Numbered from the stretch's first letter, positions 27,148 through 36,326 are shown. The stretch is 64,000 nt of DNA from Pseudopedobacter sp038243635 (GCA_038243635.1 JBBSQW010000012.1:40411-104410), one strand, 5' to 3'. Made by a program: numbers and translations. The notes: generated by a model not told the origin, from the letters alone.

Positions 27148-28241
27148 AACCAATAAGGAACATACTTTTCGTTGGCGCACAGGCTTTTTCTGGAACCGGC
27201 GGAATTGAGCAGGTCAACAAATCGTGGATTTACACGCTAGCCAAGGAACCAAGCGTAATCTTACGCACTTTGGTACTGTTAGATGCGAAAGAAAATTACA
27301 GCTATACCAATCATACTTTTTTTAAAGGTTTTAAAGGAAATAAATTCACCTTTCTTTGGACTTATTTCCAATTGGCGCTTAAAAGTGAGGTGCTCATTAT
27401 CAGTCATATCCATTTAAGCATTTTAGTTCCACTGCTCAAAATACTCAAGCCAAAGCTCAAAACCATCATTATTTGTCATGGTATCGAAGTTTGGAACGAT
27501 TTAAGTACACTTAGAAAAGCTGCTTTAAAAAAGTCGGATGTTATTTTGGCGGTCAGCGCTTTTACCAAAGAAAAACTTATTAAGAAACATCAAATACGAG
27601 AAGCTCAAATTAGCGTATTTCCAAATGCGTTAAGTCCAAACTTCCCGGTACCAACTACCTTTGAGAAATCTGAAGTATTAAAGCAGCGTTATGCGATCAA
27701 AGAAAACAGCGTTGTTTTACTAACTATCGCAAGGTTGGCAAGCGGAGAAAGATACAAAGGATATGATCAAGTGATTAAAGCCATACCGAGCTTACTGATC
27801 TCTTTTCCGAACCTTGTATACATCATAGGTGGCAAAGCAGATGCAGAAGAGCAAACAAGAATTGAAGCCTTGGTGCAAGCAAACAATTTAACGCAACACG
27901 TGGTTTTAGCGGGCTTTATTGCAGAAGATGAAATGATAGCGCACTATCAGTTGGCTAATGTTTTTGTGATGCCGAGTACGGGAGAAGGCTTCGGTATTTC
28001 TTTCATCGAATCTGCGGCTTGTGGAACTCCCGTTTTGGGCGGAAATCAAGATGGCAGCCCAGAAGCTATTATCAGCGGTGTCACAGGCGAACTCTGTGAT
28101 CCCACATCCATCAACGAAATTGCAGCGAAAATCAACCATTTATTGGTTCAGCCTCGCAATCCAATTTTCGTACAAGAAAACGCTTTAAACAACTATAGTT
28201 TTGCGGTATATCAAAATAGGATTTTGAATTTAATTGCTTGA
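27144..28241 (+). CDS. Glycosyltransferase family 4
   Basis: The 365-residue GT-B enzyme has the N-terminal loop SGTGGIEQVNKSW and C-terminal donor-binding segment PSTGEGFGISFIESAACGTPVLGG with the family E-x7-E motif. It starts at TTG 27144, overlapping the upstream TGA (TTGA); no ATG exists near this N-terminus, and translation coupling to asnB is likely. The acceptor and sugar are unknown. Confidence 0.88.
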   Translation: MKPIRNILFVGAQAFSGTGGIEQVNKSWIYTLAKEPSVILRTLVLLDAKENYSYTNHTFFKGFKGNKFTFLWTYFQLALKSEVLIISHIHLSILVPLLKILKPKLKTIIICHGIEVWNDLSTLRKAALKKSDVILAVSAFTKEKLIKKHQIREAQISVFPNALSPNFPVPTTFEKSEVLKQRYAIKENSVVLLTIARLASGERYKGYDQVIKAIPSLLISFPNLVYIIGGKADAEEQTRIEALVQANNLTQHVVLAGFIAEDEMIAHYQLANVFVMPSTGEGFGISFIESAACGTPVLGGNQDGSPEAIISGVTGELCDPTSINEIAAKINHLLVQPRNPIFVQENALNNYSFAVYQNRILNLIA

Positions 28242-28297
28242 GTTTGATTATTGGAACCAGCTCACCACGATTTTAAGAATATTTTCTGTTAAGAGGA

Positions 28298-28405
28298 GCG
28301 TTAACGATTGAAGCGACATCCTTTTTATTTGTCATCCTGAGCGGAGTCGAAGGACCGCAAATAAAAAGATATAGCGTAAAGCGTGTTAAAACGCCCTAAA
28401 AACTC
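28298..28405. repeat. 108-bp palindromic dispersed element, copy 2
   Basis: It has the same ends, length and inverted CTTTTTATTTG / CAAATAAAAAG arms as the copy at 4751-4858, with the loop TGAGCGGAGTCGA. It occupies most of the gap between the GT4 gene and wzm. Confidence 0.85.
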
Positions 28406-28467
28406 CGATTAGTTTACCAAAGTAAAATCCTAAACCTGCTAAACACGCTCGACTAACAAAATTTAAA

Positions 28468-29337
28468 ATGTCTATCCAACATCACGAAGAACAAGATTGG
28501 GATTTAGAGATTAAGCCTCAAAATAATTTAATGGAACTCCATCTTGCAGACGTTTGGCGTTACCGCGATCTCTTGGGCTTACTCGTTCGCCGTGATTTTG
28601 TCAGCTTTTATAAGCAAACCATTTTAGGGCCACTTTGGTTTTTTATCCAACCGCTATTTACTACCATCATTTATACTTTTGTATTCGGAAGTTTGGCGGG
28701 TATATCTACGGACGGATTGCCACAACCGCTATTCTACATGGCAGGCATTACGGCTTGGAATTACTTTGCAGACTGCCTTACCAAAACCAGTACGGTTTTT
28801 AAAGACAATGCCAACATCTTTGGAAAAGTCTATTTCCCCCGACTCATTATGCCCTTGAGTATTGTAGTATCCAATTTGGTTAGGTTTGGGATGCAAATGC
28901 TATTATTTTTATTGCTGATGGGGGTTTACTATTTCAAAGGTGCAGCCTTTACAGTTACACCTTACCTCTTATTGTTCCCAATATTGGTATTGTTGATGGC
29001 ATTACAGGGTTTGGGCTTGGGGATGATCATCTCTGCCATGACCACCAAATACCGTGACTTGGCATTTTTGGTGACCTTTGGCGTACAGCTATTAATGTAT
29101 GCCACCACGGTAATTTATCCTTTAAGTACCGCTCTTGAAAAATACCCAGACTATGCTTGGTTGATAGAATATAATCTAATGACGCCGATTATTGAAGGTT
29201 TCCGCTTAGGCTTTTTAGGCGAAGGAAGTTTTACTTGGGCGAGTTTAGGTTATGTAGCCTTGGTATCTTTTGCTTTAACATCTGTGGGTCTCGTGATTTT
29301 CAATAAGGTAGAGAAGACTTTCGTGGATACCGTGTAG
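28468..29337 (+). CDS. ABC transporter permease for polysaccharide (Wzm-like)
   Basis: The 289-residue ABC-2 type permease has about six membrane helices and the family segment LLVRRDFVSFYKQTILGPLWFFIQPL near the N-terminus, then FYMAGITAWNYFADCLTKTSTVF. It exports a lipid-linked polysaccharide across the inner membrane with a Wzt ATPase. Its partner (31802-33085) lies unusually far downstream, separated by a repeat array and remnants. It ends with TAG. Confidence 0.93.
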   Translation: MSIQHHEEQDWDLEIKPQNNLMELHLADVWRYRDLLGLLVRRDFVSFYKQTILGPLWFFIQPLFTTIIYTFVFGSLAGISTDGLPQPLFYMAGITAWNYFADCLTKTSTVFKDNANIFGKVYFPRLIMPLSIVVSNLVRFGMQMLLFLLLMGVYYFKGAAFTVTPYLLLFPILVLLMALQGLGLGMIISAMTTKYRDLAFLVTFGVQLLMYATTVIYPLSTALEKYPDYAWLIEYNLMTPIIEGFRLGFLGEGSFTWASLGYVALVSFALTSVGLVIFNKVEKTFVDTV

Positions 29338-29855
29338 CGCTTCGAGTTCGCTCAGCATGACAAAAGCGACTTCGCTCAACGGTAGGTGTCAGTCTGAGCG
29401 GAGTCGAAGACAGTTGTCACACGAAGACTAGCATTTTCATGTGAGTGAAGTCAAAGACAACAGGGCATGCTTCGACTCCGCTCAGCAGGACAGAAGCGAC
29501 TACGCTCAACGGTAGGTGTCAGTCTAAGCGGAGTCGAAGACAGTTGTCACACGAAGACTTGCATTTTCATGTGAGTGAAGTCAAAGACAACAGGGCATGC
29601 TTCGACTCCGCTCAGCAGGACAGAGAAGAAGGGCGCTCCGAGTAACGACAGCCCTCGTGTCAGTCTGAGCGGAGTCGAAGACAGTAGGTGTCAGTCTGAG
29701 CGGAGTCGAAGACAGTTGTCACACGAAGACTAGCATTTTCGTGTGAGTGAAGTCAAAGACAACAGGGCATGCTTCGATTCCGCTCAGCAGGACAGAGAAG
29801 AAGGGCGCTCCGAGTAACGACAGCCTCGTGTCAGTCTGAGTAAAATCGAAGAACC
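29338..29855. repeat. Array of ~130-bp TTCGACTCCGCTCAG units, left part
   Basis: Four consecutive units begin near 29338, 29468, 29598 and 29770. Each contains TTCGA(C/G)T(C/T)CGCTCAGCA, GTCAGTCTGAGCGGAGTCG, GTTGTCACACGAAGACT and GTGAGTGAAGTCAAAGACAA, in that order. Inverted halves in each unit can pair. Units 3 and 4 carry an extra GAAGAAGGGCGCTCCGAG block. Confidence 0.9.
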
Positions 29856-29858
29856 AAA

Positions 29859-30257
29859 ATGAAACAGTACCACGTATATATTTTAAAGTGTAGCGACAAA
29901 AGTTACTACACAGGTGTAACTAACGACGTGGAAAGACGTTTACACGAACACCAAACTGGTGTAAACCAAACAGCCTACACACATAACAGAAGGCCAGTAG
30001 AATTAGTGTTTAGTGAATATTTTTTAGATATAAATCAAGCTATAGCATTTGAGAAACAGGTTAAAGGTTGGTCAAGGAAAAAAAAGGAAGCGATTATTGA
30101 AGACAACTGGGATAACCTGAAAGAACTTTCGGCTTGTAAAAATGGAAGTGCTTCAAATCAGCATGAAAATGCTTCGACTTCCTCTTCGACTTCGCTCAGA
30201 GTGACAACGAAGAACAAAGTGACTTCTCTCCACAACACAAAGAGTGATGAAGAGTGA
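29859..30257 (+). CDS. GIY-YIG nuclease-like protein embedded in repeat array
   Basis: Residues 1-90 form a small GIY-YIG domain (UvrC/URI type): YHVYILKCSDKSYYTGVT, the conserved Arg in ERRLHEH and the Glu in IAFEKQVKGWSRKKKEA. Bacteroidota carry many such stand-alone proteins. The C-terminal part (about 97-132: ENASTSSSTSLRVTT...) is encoded by repeat sequence, so the array has extended the reading frame past the normal end. It starts right after array unit 4 and ends at unit 5. Whether it acts on the repeats is an inference. Confidence 0.82.
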   Translation: MKQYHVYILKCSDKSYYTGVTNDVERRLHEHQTGVNQTAYTHNRRPVELVFSEYFLDINQAIAFEKQVKGWSRKKKEAIIEDNWDNLKELSACKNGSASNQHENASTSSSTSLRVTTKNKVTSLHNTKSDEE

Positions 30258-30550
30258 CAACGATGCTTCGACTCCCTCTTCGACTTCGCTCAGAGTGACA
30301 ACGATGCTTCGACTCCGCTCAGCAGGACAGAGAAGAAGGGCGCTCAACGGTAGGTGTCAGTCTGAGCGGAGTCGAAGACAGTTGTCACACGAAGACTAGC
30401 ATTTTCATGTGAGTGAAGTCAAAGACAACAGGGCAAAAAAAATGCTTCGACTCCGCTCAGCAGGACAGAGAAGAAGGGCGCTCAACGGTAGATGTCCGTC
30501 TGAGCGAAGTCGAAGAGATGTCCGTCTGAGCGAAGTCGAAGACTAGCAAC
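30160..30550. repeat. Array of TTCGACTCCGCTCAG units, right part
   Basis: From the 3' end of the GIY-YIG gene onward, at least two further units (near 30264 and 30443) repeat the same block order as the left part, ending in doubled GTCTGAGCGAAGTCGAAGA pieces just before a broken antitoxin gene. Confidence 0.88.
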
Positions 30551-30714
30551 ATGGAAACTTTAATTATACATCCAGAAAACAAAGAGCAACTGAGTGCTGT
30601 AAAAGCTTTGAAAAAAAAGAGCCAGAAAACTATAACCCTCAATTTATAGAAATGGTAAAAAAAGCAGAAAATAATGCTGATTACAAAACCGTTGATCCTA
30701 ATAATCTATGGTAA
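30551..30714 (+). pseudogene. DUF2683-like antitoxin with poly-A frameshift
   Basis: The N-terminus METLIIHPENKEQLSAVKAL is intact, then the frame hits a stop soon after a run of eight A (30611-30618). Adding one A restores ...KKKEPENYNPQFIEMVKKAENNADYK to the stop at 30712-30714, a 54-residue product. The start is placed directly at the end of the repeat array, so the native promoter was probably lost. The homopolymer could be a sequencing error or a slippage site. Confidence 0.65.
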
Positions 30715-30821
30715 AGTTTACAATCAGGGTAGAGAAATTAGCAGAAAACCAGCTAAAAAAACACCTGAAATATGGCACTTCGTCTGGTAGCACCAAAGGG
30801 ATCAAGAGCATTGTAGGATAA
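30708..30821 (+). pseudogene. Truncated toxin fragment after antitoxin
   Basis: A 37-codon frame (MVKFTIRVEKLAENQLKKHLKYGTSS...) overlaps the antitoxin end by ATGGTAA and resembles only the N-terminus of a RelE/YoeB-type toxin. It stops where TTCGACTACGCTCAGCATGA repeat sequence begins, suggesting truncation by the repeat. The family assignment is tentative. Confidence 0.4.
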
Positions 30822-31020
30822 TTTTGTACTTCGACTACGCTCAGCATGAGAGAAAGAATCAAGGAGAGCGTTTCTTTCTAACGCTTTACTCTTTCTAGTG
30901 TCATTCCGCCGAGGTACGAGGAGGAATCTGTTGGTTTCTTCGGAGAACCAAGCGAGTGCAAAGGAAATAGAGATCTCTCCTATCGTCGAGATGACGTTTA
31001 AGGGATGGCGTAATGCACAG
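30822..31020. repeat. Mixed repeat fragments between two TA remnants
   Basis: The stretch contains ACTTCGACTACGCTCAGCAT, then TTCCGCCGAGGTACGAGGAG and GAGATCTCTCCTATCGTCGA, the latter related to cluster A at 24.6-24.8 kb. No gene is visible. Confidence 0.6.
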
Positions 31021-31042
31021 AATGAAGACAACAAAAAACACT

Positions 31043-31050
31043 TACCTTTG
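31043..31050 (+). promoter_or_regulatory. -7 box 4 nt before antitoxin start
   Basis: TACCTTTG is a perfect TAnnTTTG match ending 4 nt before ATG 31055, the same near-leaderless geometry as at yicC. Confidence 0.45.
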
Positions 31051-31054
31051 TAAC

Positions 31055-31239
31055 ATGGAAACACTAATCATACATCCGGAGAATAAGGAACAAAAAGCGC
31101 ATTGAAAACTTTTATGAAAGCATTTAATATTAGTTTTGAAGCAAAGAAAACTAATGAAGCAAAGAAAGTTATTGGTGTTGAAAAATTTGACTTTAGTTCA
31201 ATAGCAGGTAAATTACAATGGAATGGAGATGCGCTGTAA
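31055..31239 (+). pseudogene. Second DUF2683-like antitoxin, frameshifted
   Basis: METLIIHPENKEQ runs into a stop three codons later, but the -1/+1 frame continues ALKTFMKAFNISFEAKK...EKFDFSSIAGKLQWNGDAL to TAA 31237-31239. One base is missing near 31096. It precedes a VapC-like toxin by 23 bp, the normal antitoxin position. Confidence 0.65.
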
Positions 31240-31262
31240 GAACAAAAAAAAATTAGGTCTGA

Positions 31263-31637
31263 ATGGGATTAAGTGTTCTACTAGATACTAATGCTATTAT
31301 TTCCCTTTTAAAAAACGAAAATACTGTTCTTAAAATTGTTTCCGAAGCCGATCTCGTACTGATTTCTATTGTCAATGAGATAGAATTTAAATCCTTTTCA
31401 AATTTAACTGACCATGATCTGAAACTTTTAGACAAGCTCTTAGAACATGTATTAGTTATTGATTTAAAAACGGGAGATAAAGTATTATTAGAAAGGATTT
31501 ACAATCTTAGGAAAACATATCAAATCAAACTTCCAGACGCTATTATAGATGCGGCTGCAATTGTTCATGACGCAAATTTAATTACAGCTGACAGAGGTTT
31601 TTCTAAAATAAACGGATTGAAATTAGTTCAAATCTAG
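31263..31637 (+). CDS. PIN-domain toxin (VapC family)
   Basis: The 124-residue PIN domain keeps its acidic residues: Asp in LLDTNAII near the N-terminus, Glu in VNEIEFKS, Asp in LPDAIIDA and Asp in LITADRGF. PIN toxins are Mg-dependent RNases that cleave tRNA or rRNA. The partner antitoxin upstream is frameshifted, so if the sequence is right an active toxin would be without its partner, which argues for either a sequencing error or a silenced toxin. Confidence 0.85.
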   Translation: MGLSVLLDTNAIISLLKNENTVLKIVSEADLVLISIVNEIEFKSFSNLTDHDLKLLDKLLEHVLVIDLKTGDKVLLERIYNLRKTYQIKLPDAIIDAAAIVHDANLITADRGFSKINGLKLVQI

Positions 31638-31801
31638 TTGCTTATATGCTGTTACTCCAAAGCACAAAACCATGCATCTTGTAACGTTTATAATAGATAG
31701 TTTTATTAAACGAGCAGCCATCAAATTAGAAACCTCCTCTTATCTCCCAATCCGGGAAGAGTATTTAATAGTCCCGGCATCTTAAAAAAAAAATGTTATA
31801 A

Positions 31802-33085
31802 ATGAGCATAGCTATTAAAGTTGAGAATTTAAGCAAAGCCTACCAATTAGGAGAAATAGGAACCGGAACACTCTCCAACGATTTAAAGCGCTGGGCTTAT
31901 AAAGTACGTGGCAAGGAAGACCCTTTTTTAAAAATTGGGGAAACCAATGACCGCACTACAAAAGGCAAAAGCAATATGGTGTGGAGCCTAAAAGATTTGG
32001 ATTTTGAGATTGAGCAAGGTGATGCCGTGGGCATTATTGGCCGTAATGGTGCAGGTAAAAGTACTTTGCTTAAAATATTAAGTCGCGTAACTTCTCCCAC
32101 CACGGGTTCTGTAAAAATTAAAGGCCGAGTAGCTAGTTTGCTGGAAGTAGGTACTGGTTTCCACCCCGAACTAACTGGCAGAGAAAACATTTTTTTAAAT
32201 GGTGCTATTTTAGGGATGCGCAAAGCGGAGATCAAAAAGCATTTTGATGCCATTGTTGATTTTGCTGGGGTTGAGCGCTATATTGATACCCCAGTAAAAC
32301 GGTATTCATCTGGAATGTATGTAAGACTGGCATTTGCCGTTGCAGCACATTTGGAATCTGAAATTTTGGTGGTGGATGAGGTTTTAGCAGTGGGCGATGT
32401 TGAGTTTCAGAAGAAGTGTTTAGGGAAGATGAACGATGTGAGTAAGGGCGAGGGAAGGACAGTATTGTTTGTGAGTCATCAATTAAATTCCGTTATGAAC
32501 TTATGCCCAAAGTCAGTTTTACTGGAGACTGGCCTTATTAAAGCCTATGATTTCACGCCCAAAGTCATTTCGGGATACCTTGCAAATTCTGAAAAAACTC
32601 AAAAATTTTGGCTTAGGGAAAATGGAAACTTTGACCACGAAGCATTCTCTCCGCTAAAGTTATCCATGTTTAATACTGATTTTTCGGAAACATTTATCTT
32701 CAGTAATGATAACAAAATCGGCATTTATGTTGAGGGAACAGTTGAAACGCTTAATCAAGGATTTTGTATTGGATTCGCTCTCTATGACTCTTTAAACAAT
32801 TTATTATTTTGGTCTTTAAATACTGATAAAGACGTACCGGAATGGATTCAAGTCAACATAGGACTAAACAAAATAATTTGCTGGATACCAGCGCACTTCT
32901 TGAACGAAGGCATGTACAGAGTTGAATTGATTACATCAATTCATCAAAAACAATGGTTTTGCCAGCCAGAACAAAATTCTCCAATGATATATTTTAAAAT
33001 AAAGGGAGGTCTTAGCAATTCTAGTCATTGGAGCGAAGCTAGACCTGGAATTATGGCTCCAGTTAACGATTTTCAAAAAATATAA
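31802..33085 (+). CDS. ABC transporter ATP-binding protein (Wzt-like)
   Basis: The 427-residue ATPase has Walker A GRNGAGKSTLLK (about residues 81-92), signature YSSGMYVRLAFA and Walker B ILVVDEVLAVGD. The C-terminal 170 residues form a beta-rich Wzt-type carbohydrate-binding domain (NKIGIYVEGTVETLNQGFCIGFALYD). Such domains recognise the finished polymer's terminus before export. It pairs functionally with the permease at 28468-29337. The methyltransferase-like gene follows 2 bp later, which fits the common link between terminal methylation and Wzt recognition. Confidence 0.95.
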   Translation: MSIAIKVENLSKAYQLGEIGTGTLSNDLKRWAYKVRGKEDPFLKIGETNDRTTKGKSNMVWSLKDLDFEIEQGDAVGIIGRNGAGKSTLLKILSRVTSPTTGSVKIKGRVASLLEVGTGFHPELTGRENIFLNGAILGMRKAEIKKHFDAIVDFAGVERYIDTPVKRYSSGMYVRLAFAVAAHLESEILVVDEVLAVGDVEFQKKCLGKMNDVSKGEGRTVLFVSHQLNSVMNLCPKSVLLETGLIKAYDFTPKVISGYLANSEKTQKFWLRENGNFDHEAFSPLKLSMFNTDFSETFIFSNDNKIGIYVEGTVETLNQGFCIGFALYDSLNNLLFWSLNTDKDVPEWIQVNIGLNKIICWIPAHFLNEGMYRVELITSIHQKQWFCQPEQNSPMIYFKIKGGLSNSSHWSEARPGIMAPVNDFQKI

Positions 33086-33087
33086 AT

Positions 33088-33756
33088 ATGGGTATAATAA
33101 ATTTTTCGATTCCAAAGGATTTGGTGCTATCACTGATTAAAGCTTCACCGATCGAGAACTTCGTGGAAACAGGAACTTACAAAGGCGAAACTTGTTTTTG
33201 GGCAGCTCAACATTTTAACAAAGTGTATACAATTGAGATCGATCCCACCATTAGTAGTGAAACTGCGGGTAGAATTGACACGCCTAGAAATATCGAGTTT
33301 TTAGTTGGGGATAGTAAGTATGCTTTGAAAAAATTAACCAAAAATTTGACTGGTAGTGCTTTTTTTTGGTTGGATGGTCATTGGTGTAGTGGTGCTGGAG
33401 GAAAGGATGAGGAATGCCCATTAATGGATGAAATTGAAGCGATATCTGAAATTAATCATCCAATAATTTTTATAGATGACGCTAGATGCTTTTTAGGCCC
33501 ACTTCCTCCACCGCACAATTGTAAAGATTGGCCCACGTTCGAGGATATTTTTCTAAAAATGAAAAAGATTTTTCCGAACAATTTCATCACTATTATCGAT
33601 GATGTAATAATATCCATACCTTATAGTCTAAAAGAGGTGGTAGATGAATATTGGATGAATAGTTATAACAGTAGGTTTAAAACAACTAGTGGTTTAGATT
33701 TGCTGAAAACGACACCGAAAAAACAAATTGTCAAACATCTCCTAGGGATAAAATAG
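33088..33756 (+). CDS. Class I SAM-dependent methyltransferase-like protein
   Basis: The 222-residue Rossmann-type protein has a motif-I-like segment FVETGTYKGETCFWAAQHF, followed by VYTIEIDP and VGDSKYALKK, typical of FkbM-adjacent methyltransferases. FFWLDGHW and IIFIDDARCFLGP provide acidic residues in the active-site region. It is tightly packed between wzt and a FkbM gene. Sugar O-methylation is likely but the substrate is unknown. Confidence 0.7.
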   Translation: MGIINFSIPKDLVLSLIKASPIENFVETGTYKGETCFWAAQHFNKVYTIEIDPTISSETAGRIDTPRNIEFLVGDSKYALKKLTKNLTGSAFFWLDGHWCSGAGGKDEECPLMDEIEAISEINHPIIFIDDARCFLGPLPPPHNCKDWPTFEDIFLKMKKIFPNNFITIIDDVIISIPYSLKEVVDEYWMNSYNSRFKTTSGLDLLKTTPKKQIVKHLLGIK

Positions 33757-33763
33757 CAATCCA

Positions 33764-34480
33764 ATGTTAAAGAAATTTTTAAAGAGAATTTTGGCAAAGT
33801 ACAATTATCAAATTTGCAAAAATCTAGATGAAAAGTCTGAGCGTTTTGAGTTTGCGTCAAAAAATGAGTGGCTTAAGAAATATCAAATTGATACCATAAT
33901 TGACATTGGTGCAAACGAAGGTCAATTCGCACAAAAAATACTTACATTATTCCCAGAAAGCGCTATTCATTGTTTTGAACCAATACCTGCAGCACACAAA
34001 GTTTTGAAAGAAAAACTAAGTGAAATAAAAAAAGCAAAATTTTACCAATTTGCGTTAGGGGAAACAGAATCTGAAATTAAGATGAATATTAATGAGTACT
34101 CTCCTTCATCCTCCTTTCTGACAATGGAAAAAAAACATAAAGTCAATTTTGATTTCGCCGTTGAAACGCACCATGAAATTATGAAAGTAAAAACACTTGA
34201 TACGTGTAATATCTTAGCAACAGAGAACATGTTAGTTAAAATTGATGTGCAAGGTTTTGAAGAAAAAGTTATTAATGGAGGAACTGAGATTTTGAAATGT
34301 GCAAAGGTTTTAATCTTGGAAGTTTCTTTCGAAAGACTATATAAGGGGCAACCGTTATTCAATGAGTTATACACTAAGCTTTATAATTTAGGATTTAACT
34401 ACTCAGGAAATCTCGAACAACTTAGATCGCCGTTAAATGGAGAAATCCTACAAGCTGACGCTATTTTCATTCGTAGGTAA
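33764..34480 (+). CDS. FkbM family methyltransferase
   Basis: The 238-residue protein has SAM motif I as IIDIGANEGQFAQKI, a second strand HCFEPIPAAHKVLKEKL and the FkbM signature LVKIDVQGFEEKVINGG. FkbM proteins methylate hydroxyls on sugars and polyketides. It lies 7 bp after the previous methyltransferase-like gene. A second, frameshifted FkbM lies at 41955-42706. Confidence 0.92.
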   Translation: MLKKFLKRILAKYNYQICKNLDEKSERFEFASKNEWLKKYQIDTIIDIGANEGQFAQKILTLFPESAIHCFEPIPAAHKVLKEKLSEIKKAKFYQFALGETESEIKMNINEYSPSSSFLTMEKKHKVNFDFAVETHHEIMKVKTLDTCNILATENMLVKIDVQGFEEKVINGGTEILKCAKVLILEVSFERLYKGQPLFNELYTKLYNLGFNYSGNLEQLRSPLNGEILQADAIFIRR

Positions 34481-34533
34481 GCTAAATTTGAATGCGATTA
34501 TAGTTCTTAAAGATTTTTGTTTCATTTGAAATT

Positions 34534-35367
34534 ATGGGTCAGCCGCTATTCTCCATTATTATTCCAACTTACAATTCCAGTAAAACTGTTTTAGAATGTT
34601 TGAAAAGTGTTGTTGGACAATCGTTTACGAATTTCGAGGTGTTAATTATAGATGGTTTGTCCGATGACAATACAGTAGAAATTTGTAATTCTTTTAAAGA
34701 TATTCGGTTAAAGATTTTTTCGGAAAAAGATGATGGAATTTATCATGCAATGAATAAAGGCATTGGAGAAGCTAAAGGAAGTTGGTTGTATTTTATGGGG
34801 AGCGATGATAGGTTGTACAATGACAAAGTATTAGAGAAAGTTCTACTTGTAGCTCAAGAAACTCGTTTGAAAATTATTTATGGAAACGTATTCGTATGTG
34901 GAGATTGTGGGTGGGCCAACGACGGCCGAGTATACGATGGTTATTTCAAAAAAACCAAAATTATTAGTAAAAACATATGTCACCAATCTATTTTCTATCG
35001 TAAAGCCGTCTTCGATATTTTGCCATGGTACAATTTGAACTACAAGATTTGTGCTGATCACGATCTAAATATTAGAGCAGTGCGTATGTTCGATTTTCTT
35101 TATTTCGACATTATAATAGCAAAGTTTAATGGTGGCGGGATGAGTAGCGTTCCTGATAGTATATTTATTAAAGATTATGATAAAATACTAATTAAAAATC
35201 ATCTCAAAATATTGCATCTCCTAAAAACCAACAACCGCGTGTTGCTCAACGAAGCAATTGGCATGTATCAGGAACGTAGATACTTCTTTTTTTTACGTCT
35301 TTTATTGATTTTGAGTTATAAACTTACTATTCAAAAGCTTATTCTAAAAACAAAAAGCTATTTATGA
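34534..35367 (+). CDS. Glycosyltransferase family 2
   Basis: The 277-residue GT-A enzyme starts FSIIIPTYNSSKTVLECLKSV and has the nucleotide-binding segment LIIDGLSDDNT. The DxD-like segment is FMGSDDRLYND. A C-terminal hydrophobic stretch may touch the membrane. Its stop overlaps the next start by ATGA. Confidence 0.9.
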   Translation: MGQPLFSIIIPTYNSSKTVLECLKSVVGQSFTNFEVLIIDGLSDDNTVEICNSFKDIRLKIFSEKDDGIYHAMNKGIGEAKGSWLYFMGSDDRLYNDKVLEKVLLVAQETRLKIIYGNVFVCGDCGWANDGRVYDGYFKKTKIISKNICHQSIFYRKAVFDILPWYNLNYKICADHDLNIRAVRMFDFLYFDIIIAKFNGGGMSSVPDSIFIKDYDKILIKNHLKILHLLKTNNRVLLNEAIGMYQERRYFFFLRLLLILSYKLTIQKLILKTKSYL

Positions 35368-36326
35368 TTACATTTACAATTTGTTCAAACAACTACCTTC
35401 AAAAAGCTAAAGTTCTAGTTGATTCTATTAAGAAAAATGAGGACGTGAAAGTTTACTTGTTCTTAGCGGATTCTTTATCTCCGCAAATTGACTACAAAGC
35501 GTTAGGTTTTGATGCGGTTGTTTTACCAGAGGAATTGGGTATTCCTAATTTACAATGGCAATTAGAAAACTATAATATCATAGAATTTAACACCGCGTTA
35601 AAAGGTGAGGCTTTCAAGTACTTGTTTAAAAACACCGAGGCCGAAACGCTTTACTACTTTGATCCGGATATCAAAGTTTATGAATCAGTTTCCAAGTTTG
35701 CTCCACAATGGGAAAACGGCAAAATACTATTAACGCCACATGTATTAACACCCATACCTTTTGATGATAAATTTCCTGGTGAAAACTTATTCTTAAACCA
35801 CGGTATTTATAATTTAGGTTTTTTGGGATTAAAACGTTCCAAAGAAGCAGATGCAGTGCTTGACTGGTGGTGCGAAAGATTATCTGAGAAATGTATAATT
35901 GATTTAAGCAAAGGCTACTTTACGGATCAAATATGGTTTACTTTAGTGCCTCTTTTATTTAATAAGGTAACCGTTTTAAAGCACCAAGGGTTTAATGCTT
36001 CTTATTGGAACTTACACGAACGCAAAATCACAAAACTGGACAACAAGTTTAAAGTAAATGAAAACGACGCTCTTTATTTCTTTCATTTCAGCAGCTTTGA
36101 TAAAAGCATCGACAAGTTAATGCCAAGCGACAATCCGCGATATACTTTTAAAACAAGGCCAGAGCTCATTAGTTTATTTGAAGATTACGGAAATGATTTA
36201 GAAGGCGTAAAGCAATTTCACTTCCAAGATATCACCTATTTTGAAGGACGATTCCCGCTGCCGAAACCACAACGATCATTGATCAACCGCATAGGGAGTC
36301 GGATTAAGAGAGAAATCAAAAGTTGA
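35364..36326 (+). CDS. Glycosyltransferase-like protein (GT-A, DxD type)
   Basis: The 320-residue protein begins TFTICSNNYLQKAKVLVDSI and has LYYFDPDIKVY with a DPD motif at residues 100-102, as in GT8-like nucleotide-sugar enzymes. The downstream FFHFSSFDK and SYWNLHERK segments are typical of Bacteroidota polysaccharide enzymes. It sits in a tightly packed operon. The sugar is unknown. Confidence 0.8.
   Translation: MITFTICSNNYLQKAKVLVDSIKKNEDVKVYLFLADSLSPQIDYKALGFDAVVLPEELGIPNLQWQLENYNIIEFNTALKGEAFKYLFKNTEAETLYYFDPDIKVYESVSKFAPQWENGKILLTPHVLTPIPFDDKFPGENLFLNHGIYNLGFLGLKRSKEADAVLDWWCERLSEKCIIDLSKGYFTDQIWFTLVPLLFNKVTVLKHQGFNASYWNLHERKITKLDNKFKVNENDALYFFHFSSFDKSIDKLMPSDNPRYTFKTRPELISLFEDYGNDLEGVKQFHFQDITYFEGRFPLPKPQRSLINRIGSRIKREIKS

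Noticed and set aside
29445..29645. Plus-strand 66-residue frame in the repeat array
   Set aside because: It consists of translated repeat units and has no independent homology-like features.
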